From: Nocardioides lijunqiniae
GTDB lineage: Bacteria; Actinomycetota; Actinomycetes; Propionibacteriales; Nocardioidaceae
Reading direction: 5' to 3'
NCBI RefSeq assembly: GCF_015024225.1
Contig: NZ_JACJGM010000022.1
Coordinates: 44,033 to 108,032 of the forward strand
Length of the DNA: 64,000 nucleotides
The position numbers and the translations under genes were made by a program. A model generated the notes under the pieces. That model had not been told where the DNA came from. It was given only the letters and a program-made list of their open reading frames with translations, and made no database searches. Shown here piece after piece: positions 36,922-44,490 of this stretch. Numbering within the stretch: the first letter of the stretch is position 1; every line of letters begins with the position of its first letter.

Positions 36922-38100
36922 GTGCTCGCCGACCGCTATGACCTGGGAGAACGTCTGGGGACGGGTGGCATGGCCGACGTCTTCCGCGCCACCGACCGGG
37001 TGCTGCACCGCGAGGTGGCGGTGAAGGTGATGCGCGAGACCGCCGACAGCGAGACCGACCGGCTGCGGTTCACCTCCGAGGCGCGGATGCTGGCCGGCCT
37101 GAGCCACCCGAACCTGGTGATGGTGCTGGACGCCGGCACCACGACCGACCAGCCCTACCTCGTGATGGAGCTCGTGGAGGGCGACACGCTGTCCCAGCGC
37201 GCCACCGCCATGGTCCCGGACGAGCTCGCCGAGGTCGGCGCCCAGGTCGCCGACGCGCTGGCCTACGCGCACGCCAAGGGCGTCGTGCACCGCGACGTGA
37301 AGCCGGCCAACGTGCTCCTCGGCGACGACGGCCGCGTCAAGCTCGCCGACTTCGGCATCGCGCGGCTGCTCGGCGACACCGTCCGGCACACCCGCACGGG
37401 CCAGGCGATGGGCACGGCGGCGTACCTCGCCCCCGAGCAGGTGCGCGGCGACGACCTCACGCCGGCCGCCGACGTCTACGCGCTCGGGCTGGTCCTGCTC
37501 GAGGTGCTCACCGGTGGGCGCGCGTTCCCCGGCAGCCCCACCGAGTCGGCCCTCGCCCGCTTGCACCGCGACCCGGAGCTGCCGACGTCCCTGTCGGGTC
37601 CGTGGCGCGACCTGCTGTCGCGCATGACCGCACGCACCCCGGCCGAGCGGCCCTCGGGGGCCGAGGTGGCCGCCGCGCTGCGCGGCCTGGACGAGGCGGG
37701 GGCGACCCGCGTGCTCGAGCCGGGCGACCAGACCGTACGGCGCCTGCCCGCGGTCGCGCCCGCGTCGCCGTCCCTGGCGGCCCGGCTGGCCGCCGTACCG
37801 ACCCACCTGCGCGCGGCCGGCGCCGCCGGCGTCGCGCTGGTGCTGCTGCTCGTCGTGGCCGCCCTCGCGGGCGGTGGGGGTGACGACGACCCCGAGGAGC
37901 AGGTCCCGCCCACGCGGACCACGCCCGCCGCCACCACCCCGTCCTCCTCGCCGCAGGACTCGGCGCCCGCAGAGGAGACCGAGCAGGAGGCCGAGCCCCC
38001 GGCCGAGGACTCCGCTCCCGCCGACGACACCGGGAAGCCCGACAAGGACGAGAAGAAGGGCAAGGGCCAGGGGAAGGGCAACGGGAAGGGCAAGGGCTGA
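36922..38100 (+). CDS. Transmembrane Ser/Thr protein kinase (PknB type) with basic Gly/Lys tail
   Basis: 392 residues. Complete kinase domain: glycine loop 'LGTGGMADVFRATD', Lys in 'VAVKVMRE', 'HRDVKPANVLLGDDG', 'KLADFGIARL', 'GTAAYLAPEQV'. A juxtamembrane linker and one transmembrane helix ('AAGVALVLLLVVAALAGGGG') follow, then an extracellular stretch of about 85 residues. This is Pro/Thr/Glu-rich and ends with a repeated Lys-Gly run ('KGKGQGKGNGKGKG'). PASTA domains are absent. GTG start at 36922 without a clear Shine-Dalgarno. No phosphatase or FHA partner is adjacent. Confidence 0.9.
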   Translation: MLADRYDLGERLGTGGMADVFRATDRVLHREVAVKVMRETADSETDRLRFTSEARMLAGLSHPNLVMVLDAGTTTDQPYLVMELVEGDTLSQRATAMVPDELAEVGAQVADALAYAHAKGVVHRDVKPANVLLGDDGRVKLADFGIARLLGDTVRHTRTGQAMGTAAYLAPEQVRGDDLTPAADVYALGLVLLEVLTGGRAFPGSPTESALARLHRDPELPTSLSGPWRDLLSRMTARTPAERPSGAEVAAALRGLDEAGATRVLEPGDQTVRRLPAVAPASPSLAARLAAVPTHLRAAGAAGVALVLLLVVAALAGGGGDDDPEEQVPPTRTTPAATTPSSSPQDSAPAEETEQEAEPPAEDSAPADDTGKPDKDEKKGKGQGKGNGKGKG

Positions 38101-38181
38101 GCCCCGCTCACCGACCACGCCCGGGAGTCTGCGCCCCGCCCGCTGCGGCATACTGACGACCCGACCGGCCTCCGGTCACCC

Positions 38182-38258
38182 GCCCCCGTAGCTCAGCTGG
38201 ATAGAGCAGCGGCCTTCTAATCCGCCGGTCGCAGGTTCGAATCCTGCCGGGGGCGCCA
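38182..38258 (+). tRNA. trnR: tRNA-Arg (anticodon TCT)
   Basis: Acceptor arms GCCCCCG (38182-38188) and CGGGGGC (38248-38254), D-arm GCTC...GAGC, anticodon loop CTTCTAA giving anticodon TCT, T-loop TTCGAAT, discriminator G and an encoded CCA (38256-38258). It stands between the kinase gene and the convergent phosphatase gene. Confidence 0.95.
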
Positions 38259-38268
38259 GCGACCAGCC

Positions 38269-38967
38269 TCAGCGGCCCTGGGTCTCGTCCGTCACGTCGT
38301 CGCCTGTCGGGTCGGCCGCCGACGGGTCGTCGAGCTCCGCGCCACCGATCGGCGTCGCCGTCCACTGCACGAGCGACCACCGGTCGTCGCTGCGCTCCAG
38401 GAGGGCGCCGCCGGTGTTGGCGATGCTCAGGTCGACGGCCTCGGCCGGCGGGAGGCCCACCAAGGACGACACCGCCACCCTGATGGCGGCGCCGTGGCTG
38501 AACACCACGACGGTGCCGGTGCCCGGCGCGCAGGTCGCCTGCCTCAGGGCGGCGATGTAGCGGGCCAGGAACGCGTGCCCGCTCTCGCCGCCCGGCAGCG
38601 CGGCGTCGAGGTCTCCCAGCATCCAGCGGCGCAGGCCCTCGGCGTAGGCCTCGCGGGACGCCTCGTCGAGCAGCATCTCGAGGTCGCCGGCCGCGATCTC
38701 CTGCAGCCCCTCGAGGACGCGGACCTCCAGTCCCCGGGCGGCGGCCAGCGGCTCGGCGGTCTGCTGGGTGCGGACGAGGGTCGAGGCGTGGATCGCGTCG
38801 ACGTCCTCGTGCGCCACCGCCGCCGGGACGGCCGAGGCCTGCCGGCGCCCGAGCTCGGTCAGGTCGGCTCCCGGGACGGCGGTGTCGAGCGCGCCGGCGA
38901 CGTTGGCGGTGGTCTGGCCGTGCCGCAGGAGCAGCAGCCGCCTCACCGGGACGGACTCACGGGGCAC
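38269..38967 (-). CDS. Histidine phosphatase (phosphoglycerate mutase-like) family protein
   Basis: 232 residues. Phosphohistidine motif 'LLLLRHGQTTANVAG', second Arg/Glu positions in 'HASTLVRTQQTAEPLAAARG', and the second catalytic His in 'VVVFSHGAAIRVAVSSL'. The acidic C-terminal tail (DDPSAADPTGDD) is unusual. The GTG start at 38967 is tentative; a GTG at residue 8 is equally possible. It follows the MOSC gene with 21 nt between and may share its transcript. The substrate is unknown (broad family). Confidence 0.85.
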   Translation of the reverse strand: MPRESVPVRRLLLLRHGQTTANVAGALDTAVPGADLTELGRRQASAVPAAVAHEDVDAIHASTLVRTQQTAEPLAAARGLEVRVLEGLQEIAAGDLEMLLDEASREAYAEGLRRWMLGDLDAALPGGESGHAFLARYIAALRQATCAPGTGTVVVFSHGAAIRVAVSSLVGLPPAEAVDLSIANTGGALLERSDDRWSLVQWTATPIGGAELDDPSAADPTGDDVTDETQGR

Positions 38968-38988
38968 GGGACGGACACGTCGGGAACC

Positions 38989-39753
38989 CTAGTTCTCGCG
39001 GGCAACCGGCTCCGCGGCCGTGACCGTGCCGGGCACCACCACGTGGGCGTCGACGCCCAGCCACGGCTCGCCGTCGGTGGCCGGGCGGTAGCGGCTCAGC
39101 GCCTTGAGCAGGGAGCCGTCCTTGAGGCCGGTCGCGGGGTCCAGGTCGATGACCGCGCAGCGGCCCACGGGGCCGTTGACCCGGACGACGGCGTCGCCGA
39201 GCGACAGCTCGCGACCGGACCAGCCGTCCTCGGCGTAGGGCTCCTCGTCGGCGTCGACCACCATCGTCATCCGGAAGCGGCTGCTCGTGGCCAGCACGTC
39301 GGTGCGCCCGGTGCGCTCCTCGACGTCGCGCAGCGACGCGGTGGTCACGAGGCTGACCGGGGCGCCGTAGACGGCTCCACCGCGCGGCGCGGCGGCCAGC
39401 CGCACGTCCTTGCCCAGGTACGACGACAGCAGCTCCGCGTGCGGACCGTCGGTGAGCTCGTGGGCGACCGAGCGGCCCCAGTAGTCGCAGGTGACCTGCT
39501 CGCCCGAGAGCGCCGGCACGCCGTCGGCACGCCGGCCGTCGGGGAGCTCGATGCCGAGCGTCGTGCCGTCCCAGGACGTCGTGGCCGCCACCAGCGCGCG
39601 GTGCGTGATCGTCCGCAGGACGGTGCGTCGCTCGACGTCGACGAGGCAGAAGGCCCGGTCGCCGACCGGGCCGTGGTCGTCGAGCTCGACGGAGGACAGC
39701 GACAGGTGCCGCAGGCCCTTCACGGGGGTCAGGCCCAGGGAGACGACGCGCAC
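38989..39753 (-). CDS. MOSC domain-containing protein
   Basis: 254 residues from the GTG at 39753. MOSC N-terminal barrel ('SLGLTPVKGLRHLSLSSVEL', 'GPVGDRAFCLVD') and MOSC core ('VVRVNGPVGRCAVIDLDPAT', conserved Cys). MOSC proteins bind molybdenum cofactor or carry sulfur; the activity here is unknown. A CAGGAT sequence 7 nt upstream may be a -10 of a leaderless mRNA, though only 13 nt separate it from the glycosyltransferase gene, so read-through is also likely. Confidence 0.85.
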   Translation of the reverse strand: MRVVSLGLTPVKGLRHLSLSSVELDDHGPVGDRAFCLVDVERRTVLRTITHRALVAATTSWDGTTLGIELPDGRRADGVPALSGEQVTCDYWGRSVAHELTDGPHAELLSSYLGKDVRLAAAPRGGAVYGAPVSLVTTASLRDVEERTGRTDVLATSSRFRMTMVVDADEEPYAEDGWSGRELSLGDAVVRVNGPVGRCAVIDLDPATGLKDGSLLKALSRYRPATDGEPWLGVDAHVVVPGTVTAAEPVAREN

Positions 39754-39766
39754 GACCCCGATCCTG

Positions 39767-40471
39767 TCACGCGCCCGTCGGCTCGTCGGCCAACCGCCGC
39801 AGGTAGCCGGCGAAGCCACCCGGGGTGCGTCCCTGCCGACGCCCGGACGTGAGGACGGTCGGCACCGCACCCCTCCGCGCCCCGGCGGCGACCAGCGCGC
39901 TGACCAGCACGACGTCCTCGTGCTCCGGCAGGGTGCGGAAGCCGCCGACGGCGAGGTAGGAGTCCAGGCGGAAGCCGAGGTTGGCGCCGTGCACGACCCT
40001 CGCCGCGGCGTCCGGGCCGTGGAGCGCCAGCCAGCGGTCGAGCAGCTGCGCGCCGAGGTCGCCGGGATCGGGCAGCACCGGCCCGGTGACCACCTGCGCG
40101 CCGGCCGCCGCAGCAGCCACGTGGTCACGCAGCCAGCGCTCCGGGACCACCGAGTCGGCGTCCGTCGAGGCGACCCACACCGAGCGCGGCGACAGCCCGG
40201 CGGTCGACGCCAGGACCGACGCCACTCCGAGCCGGCGGGCCGCGCCGACGTTGCCGACGTCGGTGGTCACCATCCTGACCGGGTGGTCGCGCACCACCTC
40301 GGCCGTGCCGTCGGTGCAGCGGTCCAGGACCACGGTCACCGTCACCCGCGGCGCGTCGCGCAGCTGGGCCAGGCTGAGCGCCGCGACGCCCAGCGCGTCG
40401 AGGCAGCGGGGCAGCAGCAGCCGCTCGTCACGGGCGGGCACGACGACGTGCAGCTCCTCCAGCAGAGTCAC
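39767..40471 (-). CDS. GT2-type glycosyltransferase of the PIG-L/NodS-like cluster
   Basis: 234 residues from the GTG at 40471, which overlaps the stop of the PIG-L/methyltransferase gene (GTGA). GT-A fold features: 'ELHVVVPARDERLLLPRCLD', 'VTVVLDRCTDGTAEV', 'DVGNVGAARRLGV', DxD-like 'VASTDADSVVPERWL', and acceptor-side 'VHGANLGFRLDSYLAVGGF' with 'LPEHEDVVLV'. No transmembrane segment, so probably cytoplasmic. Donor and acceptor unknown; coupling to a deacetylase and a methyltransferase suggests an amino-sugar product. Confidence 0.85.
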   Translation of the reverse strand: MTLLEELHVVVPARDERLLLPRCLDALGVAALSLAQLRDAPRVTVTVVLDRCTDGTAEVVRDHPVRMVTTDVGNVGAARRLGVASVLASTAGLSPRSVWVASTDADSVVPERWLRDHVAAAAAGAQVVTGPVLPDPGDLGAQLLDRWLALHGPDAAARVVHGANLGFRLDSYLAVGGFRTLPEHEDVVLVSALVAAGARRGAVPTVLTSGRRQGRTPGGFAGYLRRLADEPTGA

Positions 40472-41820
40472 CGCGTCGGCTCCGGCCAGTCGCGCGCCAG
40501 CACCAGCAGCTCGACGTCGCGGTCGACGTAGGAGGCGGCCACCGGCGGGAGCGCGGACCTCGCGGCGGCGGCGCGCACGACCGCGTGCACGTCGGGGCCG
40601 TCCAGCACCCAGCCCTCCACCGGGTGCCGCCAGTGGCAGAGCACCACGACCCCGTCGTCGGTCAGCGACCCCGACAGCCGGTCGACGAGACCGTCGAGGG
40701 CGCTCGGGCTGAGGAAGTAGCCGACCTCGGACAAGACGACGAGGTCGAAGCGGGCGTCGGGCCACTCGTCGGGGACGGAGGCGCGGCGCACCTCCACGCG
40801 GCTCAGGTCGGCCAGCTGCTCGCGGGCGGACGACGCCGCCTGCACCCCCTGCTCCAGCGCCAGCAGGCTGTCGCACCGCGCCGCCAGGTCGCGGGCCAGC
40901 GCGCCGCGAGATGCGCCCACCTCGAGACCGCGCTCGAAGCGGTCGCGCGGCAGGGCGGCGAGCAGCAGCGCCCGCTTGCGCCGCTCGTACCAGCGCGAGT
41001 CCGCCCCCCACGGGTCGGCGCCGTCGGCGTGCAGGTCGTCGAGGGCCTCGTCGACCGGCGGCTCGAGGACGAAGTGCTCCGAGGGGCGGGCGAAGTGCGC
41101 GAGCAGGTCCGGGCCGAGCAGCGTCTCGTCCCCCGGCTGCGCCGACAGCGGGGCCACCTGCGAGACGTGGGCGGCCATGGCGCGCTGCTTGGCGCCGAGC
41201 GCCGCGGCGCTCAGCTCGAGGCGGTGCAGGTGCGACCAGGGCGCGTCGTCGGGCCGCCCCCAGTGCCATGCCCAGACGGGGTACTCCCACAGCGTCGCGC
41301 CCGTGCGCGCCGCCGCCGTGGCCGCCGCGCGGCCGGCGGCGTCGTGGTCGGGGTGACCGTCGCGGCGCCAGGGGGCGACCAGCAGCGTGTCCCGGCCGTC
41401 GCCCACGACCTCGACGAGCCGCGTCGCGAGCGCGTCCTCGGCGGCTGCCACTCCCCCGTCGGGCAGCCCGAGCACCCTCGGGGTCGCCACGGGGGCCAGC
41501 TCCGCGAGCGCGGCCACGGCCTCGCCGTGGCGCAGGGCCGCCAGGCGCTCCGGGGTGTGGGTGGCCGAGTCCGGGTGGCTGGCCTCGCCGAGCGTGCAGA
41601 GCACCAGCGCGACCTCCAGCCCCTGCGCGGCCGCCGTCGCCATCAGTCCCCCGGCGCCCAGCGACTCGTCGTCGGGGTGCGCCGCGAGCACCACCACCCG
41701 CGAGTACGCCGTCAGGTCAGGCGCCCGGGGCACGTCGGCGCCCAGGTGGCGGTCCCAGTCGGCGGCCGACGTGCCGGCGACGTCGTGGCGGAACCCGGGC
41801 GGGTCCAGCGGCAGCGTCAC
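40468..41820 (-). CDS. Fusion of PIG-L N-deacetylase and NodS-like SAM methyltransferase
   Basis: 450 residues from the GTG at 41820 (GTGA overlap with the acyl-CoA dehydrogenase homologue). Residues about 1-235 are a PIG-L/LmbE zinc deacetylase ('VVVLAAHPDDESLGAGGLMA', 'LLVAPWRRDGHPDHDAAGRA'). Residues about 255-450 are a class I methyltransferase close to the NodS type ('DRFERGLEVGASRGALARDL', 'DSLLALEQGVQAASSA', 'WPDARFDLVVLSEVGYFLSP'). PIG-L enzymes remove N-acetyl groups from GlcNAc moieties; NodS N-methylates such free amines. One polypeptide could therefore deacetylate and then methylate the same amino group, an inference. Confidence 0.88.
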   Translation of the reverse strand: MTLPLDPPGFRHDVAGTSAADWDRHLGADVPRAPDLTAYSRVVVLAAHPDDESLGAGGLMATAAAQGLEVALVLCTLGEASHPDSATHTPERLAALRHGEAVAALAELAPVATPRVLGLPDGGVAAAEDALATRLVEVVGDGRDTLLVAPWRRDGHPDHDAAGRAAATAAARTGATLWEYPVWAWHWGRPDDAPWSHLHRLELSAAALGAKQRAMAAHVSQVAPLSAQPGDETLLGPDLLAHFARPSEHFVLEPPVDEALDDLHADGADPWGADSRWYERRKRALLLAALPRDRFERGLEVGASRGALARDLAARCDSLLALEQGVQAASSAREQLADLSRVEVRRASVPDEWPDARFDLVVLSEVGYFLSPSALDGLVDRLSGSLTDDGVVVLCHWRHPVEGWVLDGPDVHAVVRAAAARSALPPVAASYVDRDVELLVLARDWPEPTR

Positions 41821-42842
41821 GTCACGTCCCGCACCAGCTGCGCGCCCAGGGCGGCGGCGTCGCGCTCGGCGTGGTGCTGGCGGACGTAGAGCTGGAGGTC
41901 GGCCACCCGGTGGGCGTGCTCGTGCTCCTTGGCCAGCGGCGCGGGGCCGAGCGAGTGGGCGGCGCGGGTGAGCACGTCGTCGACCGCGTCGGCGACGACC
42001 TGGCGCACGCGCAGCGCGGCGAGGCCCGCCGCATCGCCGGCCAGCGAGCCGCCGTCCACCTGGTCCGCCGTACGACCCAGCAGGGCGGCGGCGGCCGCGA
42101 GCCGTGCGTCCACGGCGCCGAGGTGGGCCAGCGCGATCTGGTCGGGCGCGCGGTGGGCCACCTGCTCGAACATCCGGCGCGCGACCCCGACCGCCCCGCC
42201 TAACCACGCGGCGGCGACCCCGATGCCACCCCAGGCGAAGCCGTCGCGCTCGAGGTACCACCCGGGGCCGCCCACCTCCTGCGCCGGCACGGCGTCCAGC
42301 TCGATCGGACCGCTGGTCACGTCGCGCAGCCCGAGGCCGACCCACGGCTCCTCCACGGTGCGCACGCCGGGGTGGCGCAGGTCGATCGCGAACAGGCCGC
42401 GCCGGGAGTCGTCGACCCACGCGGTCACCAGCGCGCGGTCGAGGCTGCCGGCCAGCGAGCACCACGGCTTGGTGCCGGAGAGCTGCACCCCTCCGGGACC
42501 TGCCGTGGCAACGACGCGCATCCCGGGACCCTCGGCGGCGTAGACGCCCCAGGTCGGAGCGCTGAACCCGTCGCTCAGGCCGGCCTCGTCCAGGATCGCG
42601 AGAGCGTCGAGGTGCGGCTCCACGACCCGGGTCACGGACAGGTCGACCGCGGCCACGGTCGCCAGGGCCTCCCACCGCAGACGGGTGTCCTTGCCCGGAG
42701 CGGGCAGCCAGGCCCCGAGCTCGCGCGCGAGCTCGATCGCGGCCGGGACGCCCCCGTCGGCGGCCGCGGCAGCCGCGGCGGGCAGGGCCTCGAGCCGCGG
42801 GTCGACGTCGGTGGACGGGTGGTCGGGGAAGTCCAGGCGCAC
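41817..42842 (-). CDS. Acyl-CoA dehydrogenase family protein
   Basis: 341 residues, short for the family. Middle FAD/substrate region 'GPGGVQLSGTKPWCSLAGSL', 'TSGPIELDAVPAQEVG'; C-terminal helical domain 'AVGVARRMFEQVAHRAPDQI', 'VVADAVDDVLTRAAHSLGPA'. First gene of the tightly overlapped cluster with the PIG-L/methyltransferase fusion and the glycosyltransferase. The GTG at 42842 is the first normal start, but the only good ribosome-binding site (AGGAG at 42878-42882) stands 5 nt before an in-frame ATC at 42872, which would add ten residues. Role in the pathway unknown. Confidence 0.78.
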   Translation of the reverse strand: MRLDFPDHPSTDVDPRLEALPAAAAAAADGGVPAAIELARELGAWLPAPGKDTRLRWEALATVAAVDLSVTRVVEPHLDALAILDEAGLSDGFSAPTWGVYAAEGPGMRVVATAGPGGVQLSGTKPWCSLAGSLDRALVTAWVDDSRRGLFAIDLRHPGVRTVEEPWVGLGLRDVTSGPIELDAVPAQEVGGPGWYLERDGFAWGGIGVAAAWLGGAVGVARRMFEQVAHRAPDQIALAHLGAVDARLAAAAALLGRTADQVDGGSLAGDAAGLAALRVRQVVADAVDDVLTRAAHSLGPAPLAKEHEHAHRVADLQLYVRQHHAERDAAALGAQLVRDVT

Positions 42843-42877
42843 GGGCAGCGCCGGGTACGACGGAGAGGCGATGAGGG

Positions 42878-42882
42878 CTCCT
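42878..42882 (-). promoter_or_regulatory. Shine-Dalgarno AGGAG in front of an ATC codon
   Basis: AGGAG, five bases, then ATC (42872-42870) in frame with the acyl-CoA dehydrogenase homologue. The first conventional start, GTG at 42842, is 35 nt away. Either ATC is used as a rare start codon, or the GTG is read without this site. Confidence 0.35.
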
Positions 42883-42942
42883 GAGAGAGGCGAACCAGTC
42901 CAGGTACCCCGACCCGCCCCGCTCCATCCGGGCGGATCCGCG

Positions 42943-43599
42943 TCAGCCGCGGGCGGGGTCGATCACGCGCAGCTGGTCGGGCGAGAGCCCGTGGGTCATG
43001 CCCCACGCGACGGCCTGCGAGCGACGGGTGACGTCGATCTTGCGGTAGGCCGTGCGGATGTAGGTCTTGACGGAGTTGATGCTGAGGTAGGACCGGTCGG
43101 CGATCTCCTGGTTGGAGAGCCCCTGGGCGATCAGAGCGAGCACCTCGGCTTCGCGCACGCTGAGGCCGTGCTCCTTGCCCGGCCACGCCCCGGCCGCGCG
43201 GACCGGCTCCGGCTCGGCGCCGGGCTGCACGACCTCGCCGCGGTCGACCGCCTCCACCGCCTGCACGACCTCCTCGGCCGTGAACGACTTCGAGACGTAG
43301 CCGTGGGCGCCCTGTCGCAGCGTGCGGTCCACCAGCTCGGGCTGGGTGTTCCAGCTGTAGATCACGACCTTGGCGTCGCCGCCGCGGACCAGGTCCTCCA
43401 GGTCGACGCCGTCGCCCTGCACCTGCCCGAACGTGTCGTAGAGGATCACGTCGACGTCGCTGTAGACCGGGAGCCCGGCGTCGATCTCGACCACGGTGAC
43501 GCGGTCGACGAAGCCGTCGAGCATGGCGGCGACCCCCGCCACGACGACCTCGTAGTCGTTGACGATCGCGACCCTGATCGGCCTCGTCCGGTGTTCCAT
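42943..43599 (-). CDS. NarL/LuxR-type response regulator (paralogue 1)
   Basis: 218 residues. Receiver-like domain 'IRVAIVNDYEVVVAGVAAML', phosphoacceptor-like Asp in 'VDVILYDTFGQVQGD', and conserved Lys in 'GYVSKSFTAEEVV'; LuxR HTH 'LSVREAEVLALIAQGLSNQE', 'YLSINSVKTYIRTAYRKIDV'. No histidine kinase is adjacent. Divergent from a PIG-L deacetylase gene and followed by the PIG-L/methyltransferase cluster. A close paralogue lies at 60244-60900. The ATG lies 7 nt after TACGCT, so it is probably leaderless. Confidence 0.88.
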   Translation of the reverse strand: MEHRTRPIRVAIVNDYEVVVAGVAAMLDGFVDRVTVVEIDAGLPVYSDVDVILYDTFGQVQGDGVDLEDLVRGGDAKVVIYSWNTQPELVDRTLRQGAHGYVSKSFTAEEVVQAVEAVDRGEVVQPGAEPEPVRAAGAWPGKEHGLSVREAEVLALIAQGLSNQEIADRSYLSINSVKTYIRTAYRKIDVTRRSQAVAWGMTHGLSPDQLRVIDPARG

Positions 43600-43606
43600 G
43601 AGCCGA

Positions 43607-43612
43607 AGCGTA
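43607..43612 (-). promoter_or_regulatory. Predicted -10 element (TACGCT) of leaderless regulator gene
   Basis: TACGCT on the minus strand, seven bases, then the ATG at 43599. Confidence 0.45.
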
Positions 43613-43652
43613 TTTCACCCGCGGGGAGGAAGCGTCATTACCGCGCAATTCG

Positions 43653-43658
43653 TAGGTT
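43653..43658 (+). promoter_or_regulatory. Predicted -10 element (TAGGTT) of leaderless PIG-L gene
   Basis: TAGGTT, six bases, then the GTG at 43665. It forms a divergent pair with the element at 43607-43612; about 40 nt separate the two. Confidence 0.5.
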
Positions 43659-43664
43659 GTCACG

Positions 43665-44426
43665 GTGCGGGCCCCCACGACTTCCGCGGAGTGGCGCTCC
43701 CATGCCCACTACGCCCGGGTCCCCGAGCTCGACCTCACGCCGTACCGCCGGCTGGTGGTCGTCTCCGCGCACCCCGACGACGAGAGCCTGGGCGCCGGCG
43801 GCCTGATCGCGACGGCCTACGCCCGCGGCATCCCCGTCTACGTCGTCCTGCTGACCGCCGGCGAGGCGTCGCAGTCGCCGTCGGAGGGCTACACCCGCCA
43901 CGCGCTGGCGACGCTGCGGCTGGCCGAGATGGAGAACGCCCTCGCCCGGCTGGCGCCGGACACGCCCCTGGTGTTCCTCGGGGCGCCCGACGGCGGCGTG
44001 GCCGACTGCGAGCCGCAGGTCACCACGTCGCTGACCGAGCTCCTGGGCGACGCCTCCGCCACGCTGGTGGCCGCGCCCTGGCGCCGGGACGGGCACCCCG
44101 ACCACGACGCCGCGGGCCGGGCGGCCGCCGCGGCGGCGGAGGCGTCGGGCGCGACGCTGGTGGAGTACCCCGTGTGGTTCTGGAGCGAGAGCGACCCGTC
44201 GACGGCCCCGTGGGAGGACATGGTGTGCCTCACGCTGGGCCCCGACGCCCACGACGCCAAGACCGCGGCCATCCAGTGCCACGCCAGCCAGCTCGGACCC
44301 CGCCCCGGTCGTCCCGACCAGCGGCCGACCCTCCCGGGCCGGGTGCTGGCCCACTTCTCCGGAGCCCACGAGCACTTCGTCGCGACACGCGTCGAGGTCC
44401 CCGATCCGCTCGCCGCCGCGGGATAG
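43665..44426 (+). CDS. PIG-L family N-deacetylase (stand-alone)
   Basis: 253 residues. Zinc and catalytic motifs 'LVVVSAHPDDESLGAGGLIA' and 'LVAAPWRRDGHPDHDAAGRA', nearly the same as in the N-terminal half of the fusion protein at 40468-41820. It lacks the methyltransferase half. It likely removes an acetyl group from an N-acetylated sugar conjugate. GTG start at 43665 from the leaderless layout. Divergent from the NarL-type regulator, which may control both PIG-L genes. Confidence 0.88.
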   Translation: MRAPTTSAEWRSHAHYARVPELDLTPYRRLVVVSAHPDDESLGAGGLIATAYARGIPVYVVLLTAGEASQSPSEGYTRHALATLRLAEMENALARLAPDTPLVFLGAPDGGVADCEPQVTTSLTELLGDASATLVAAPWRRDGHPDHDAAGRAAAAAAEASGATLVEYPVWFWSESDPSTAPWEDMVCLTLGPDAHDAKTAAIQCHASQLGPRPGRPDQRPTLPGRVLAHFSGAHEHFVATRVEVPDPLAAAG

Positions 44427-44437
44427 AACAAGCACCA

Positions 44438-44466
44438 GGCCCCGCACTGTATGAGAGTGCGGGGCC
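44438..44466. terminator. Bidirectional terminator between PIG-L and adenosine deaminase genes
   Basis: Perfect 11-bp stem GGCCCCGCACT/AGTGCGGGGCC with the 7-nt loop GTATGAG, lying between convergent genes (stops at 44426 and 44491). T-rich tails are modest: ATGTCTCT on plus and TGGTGCTTGTTCT on minus. Confidence 0.8.
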
Positions 44467-44490
44467 ATGTCTCTGCCCCGAGGAAGCGCC

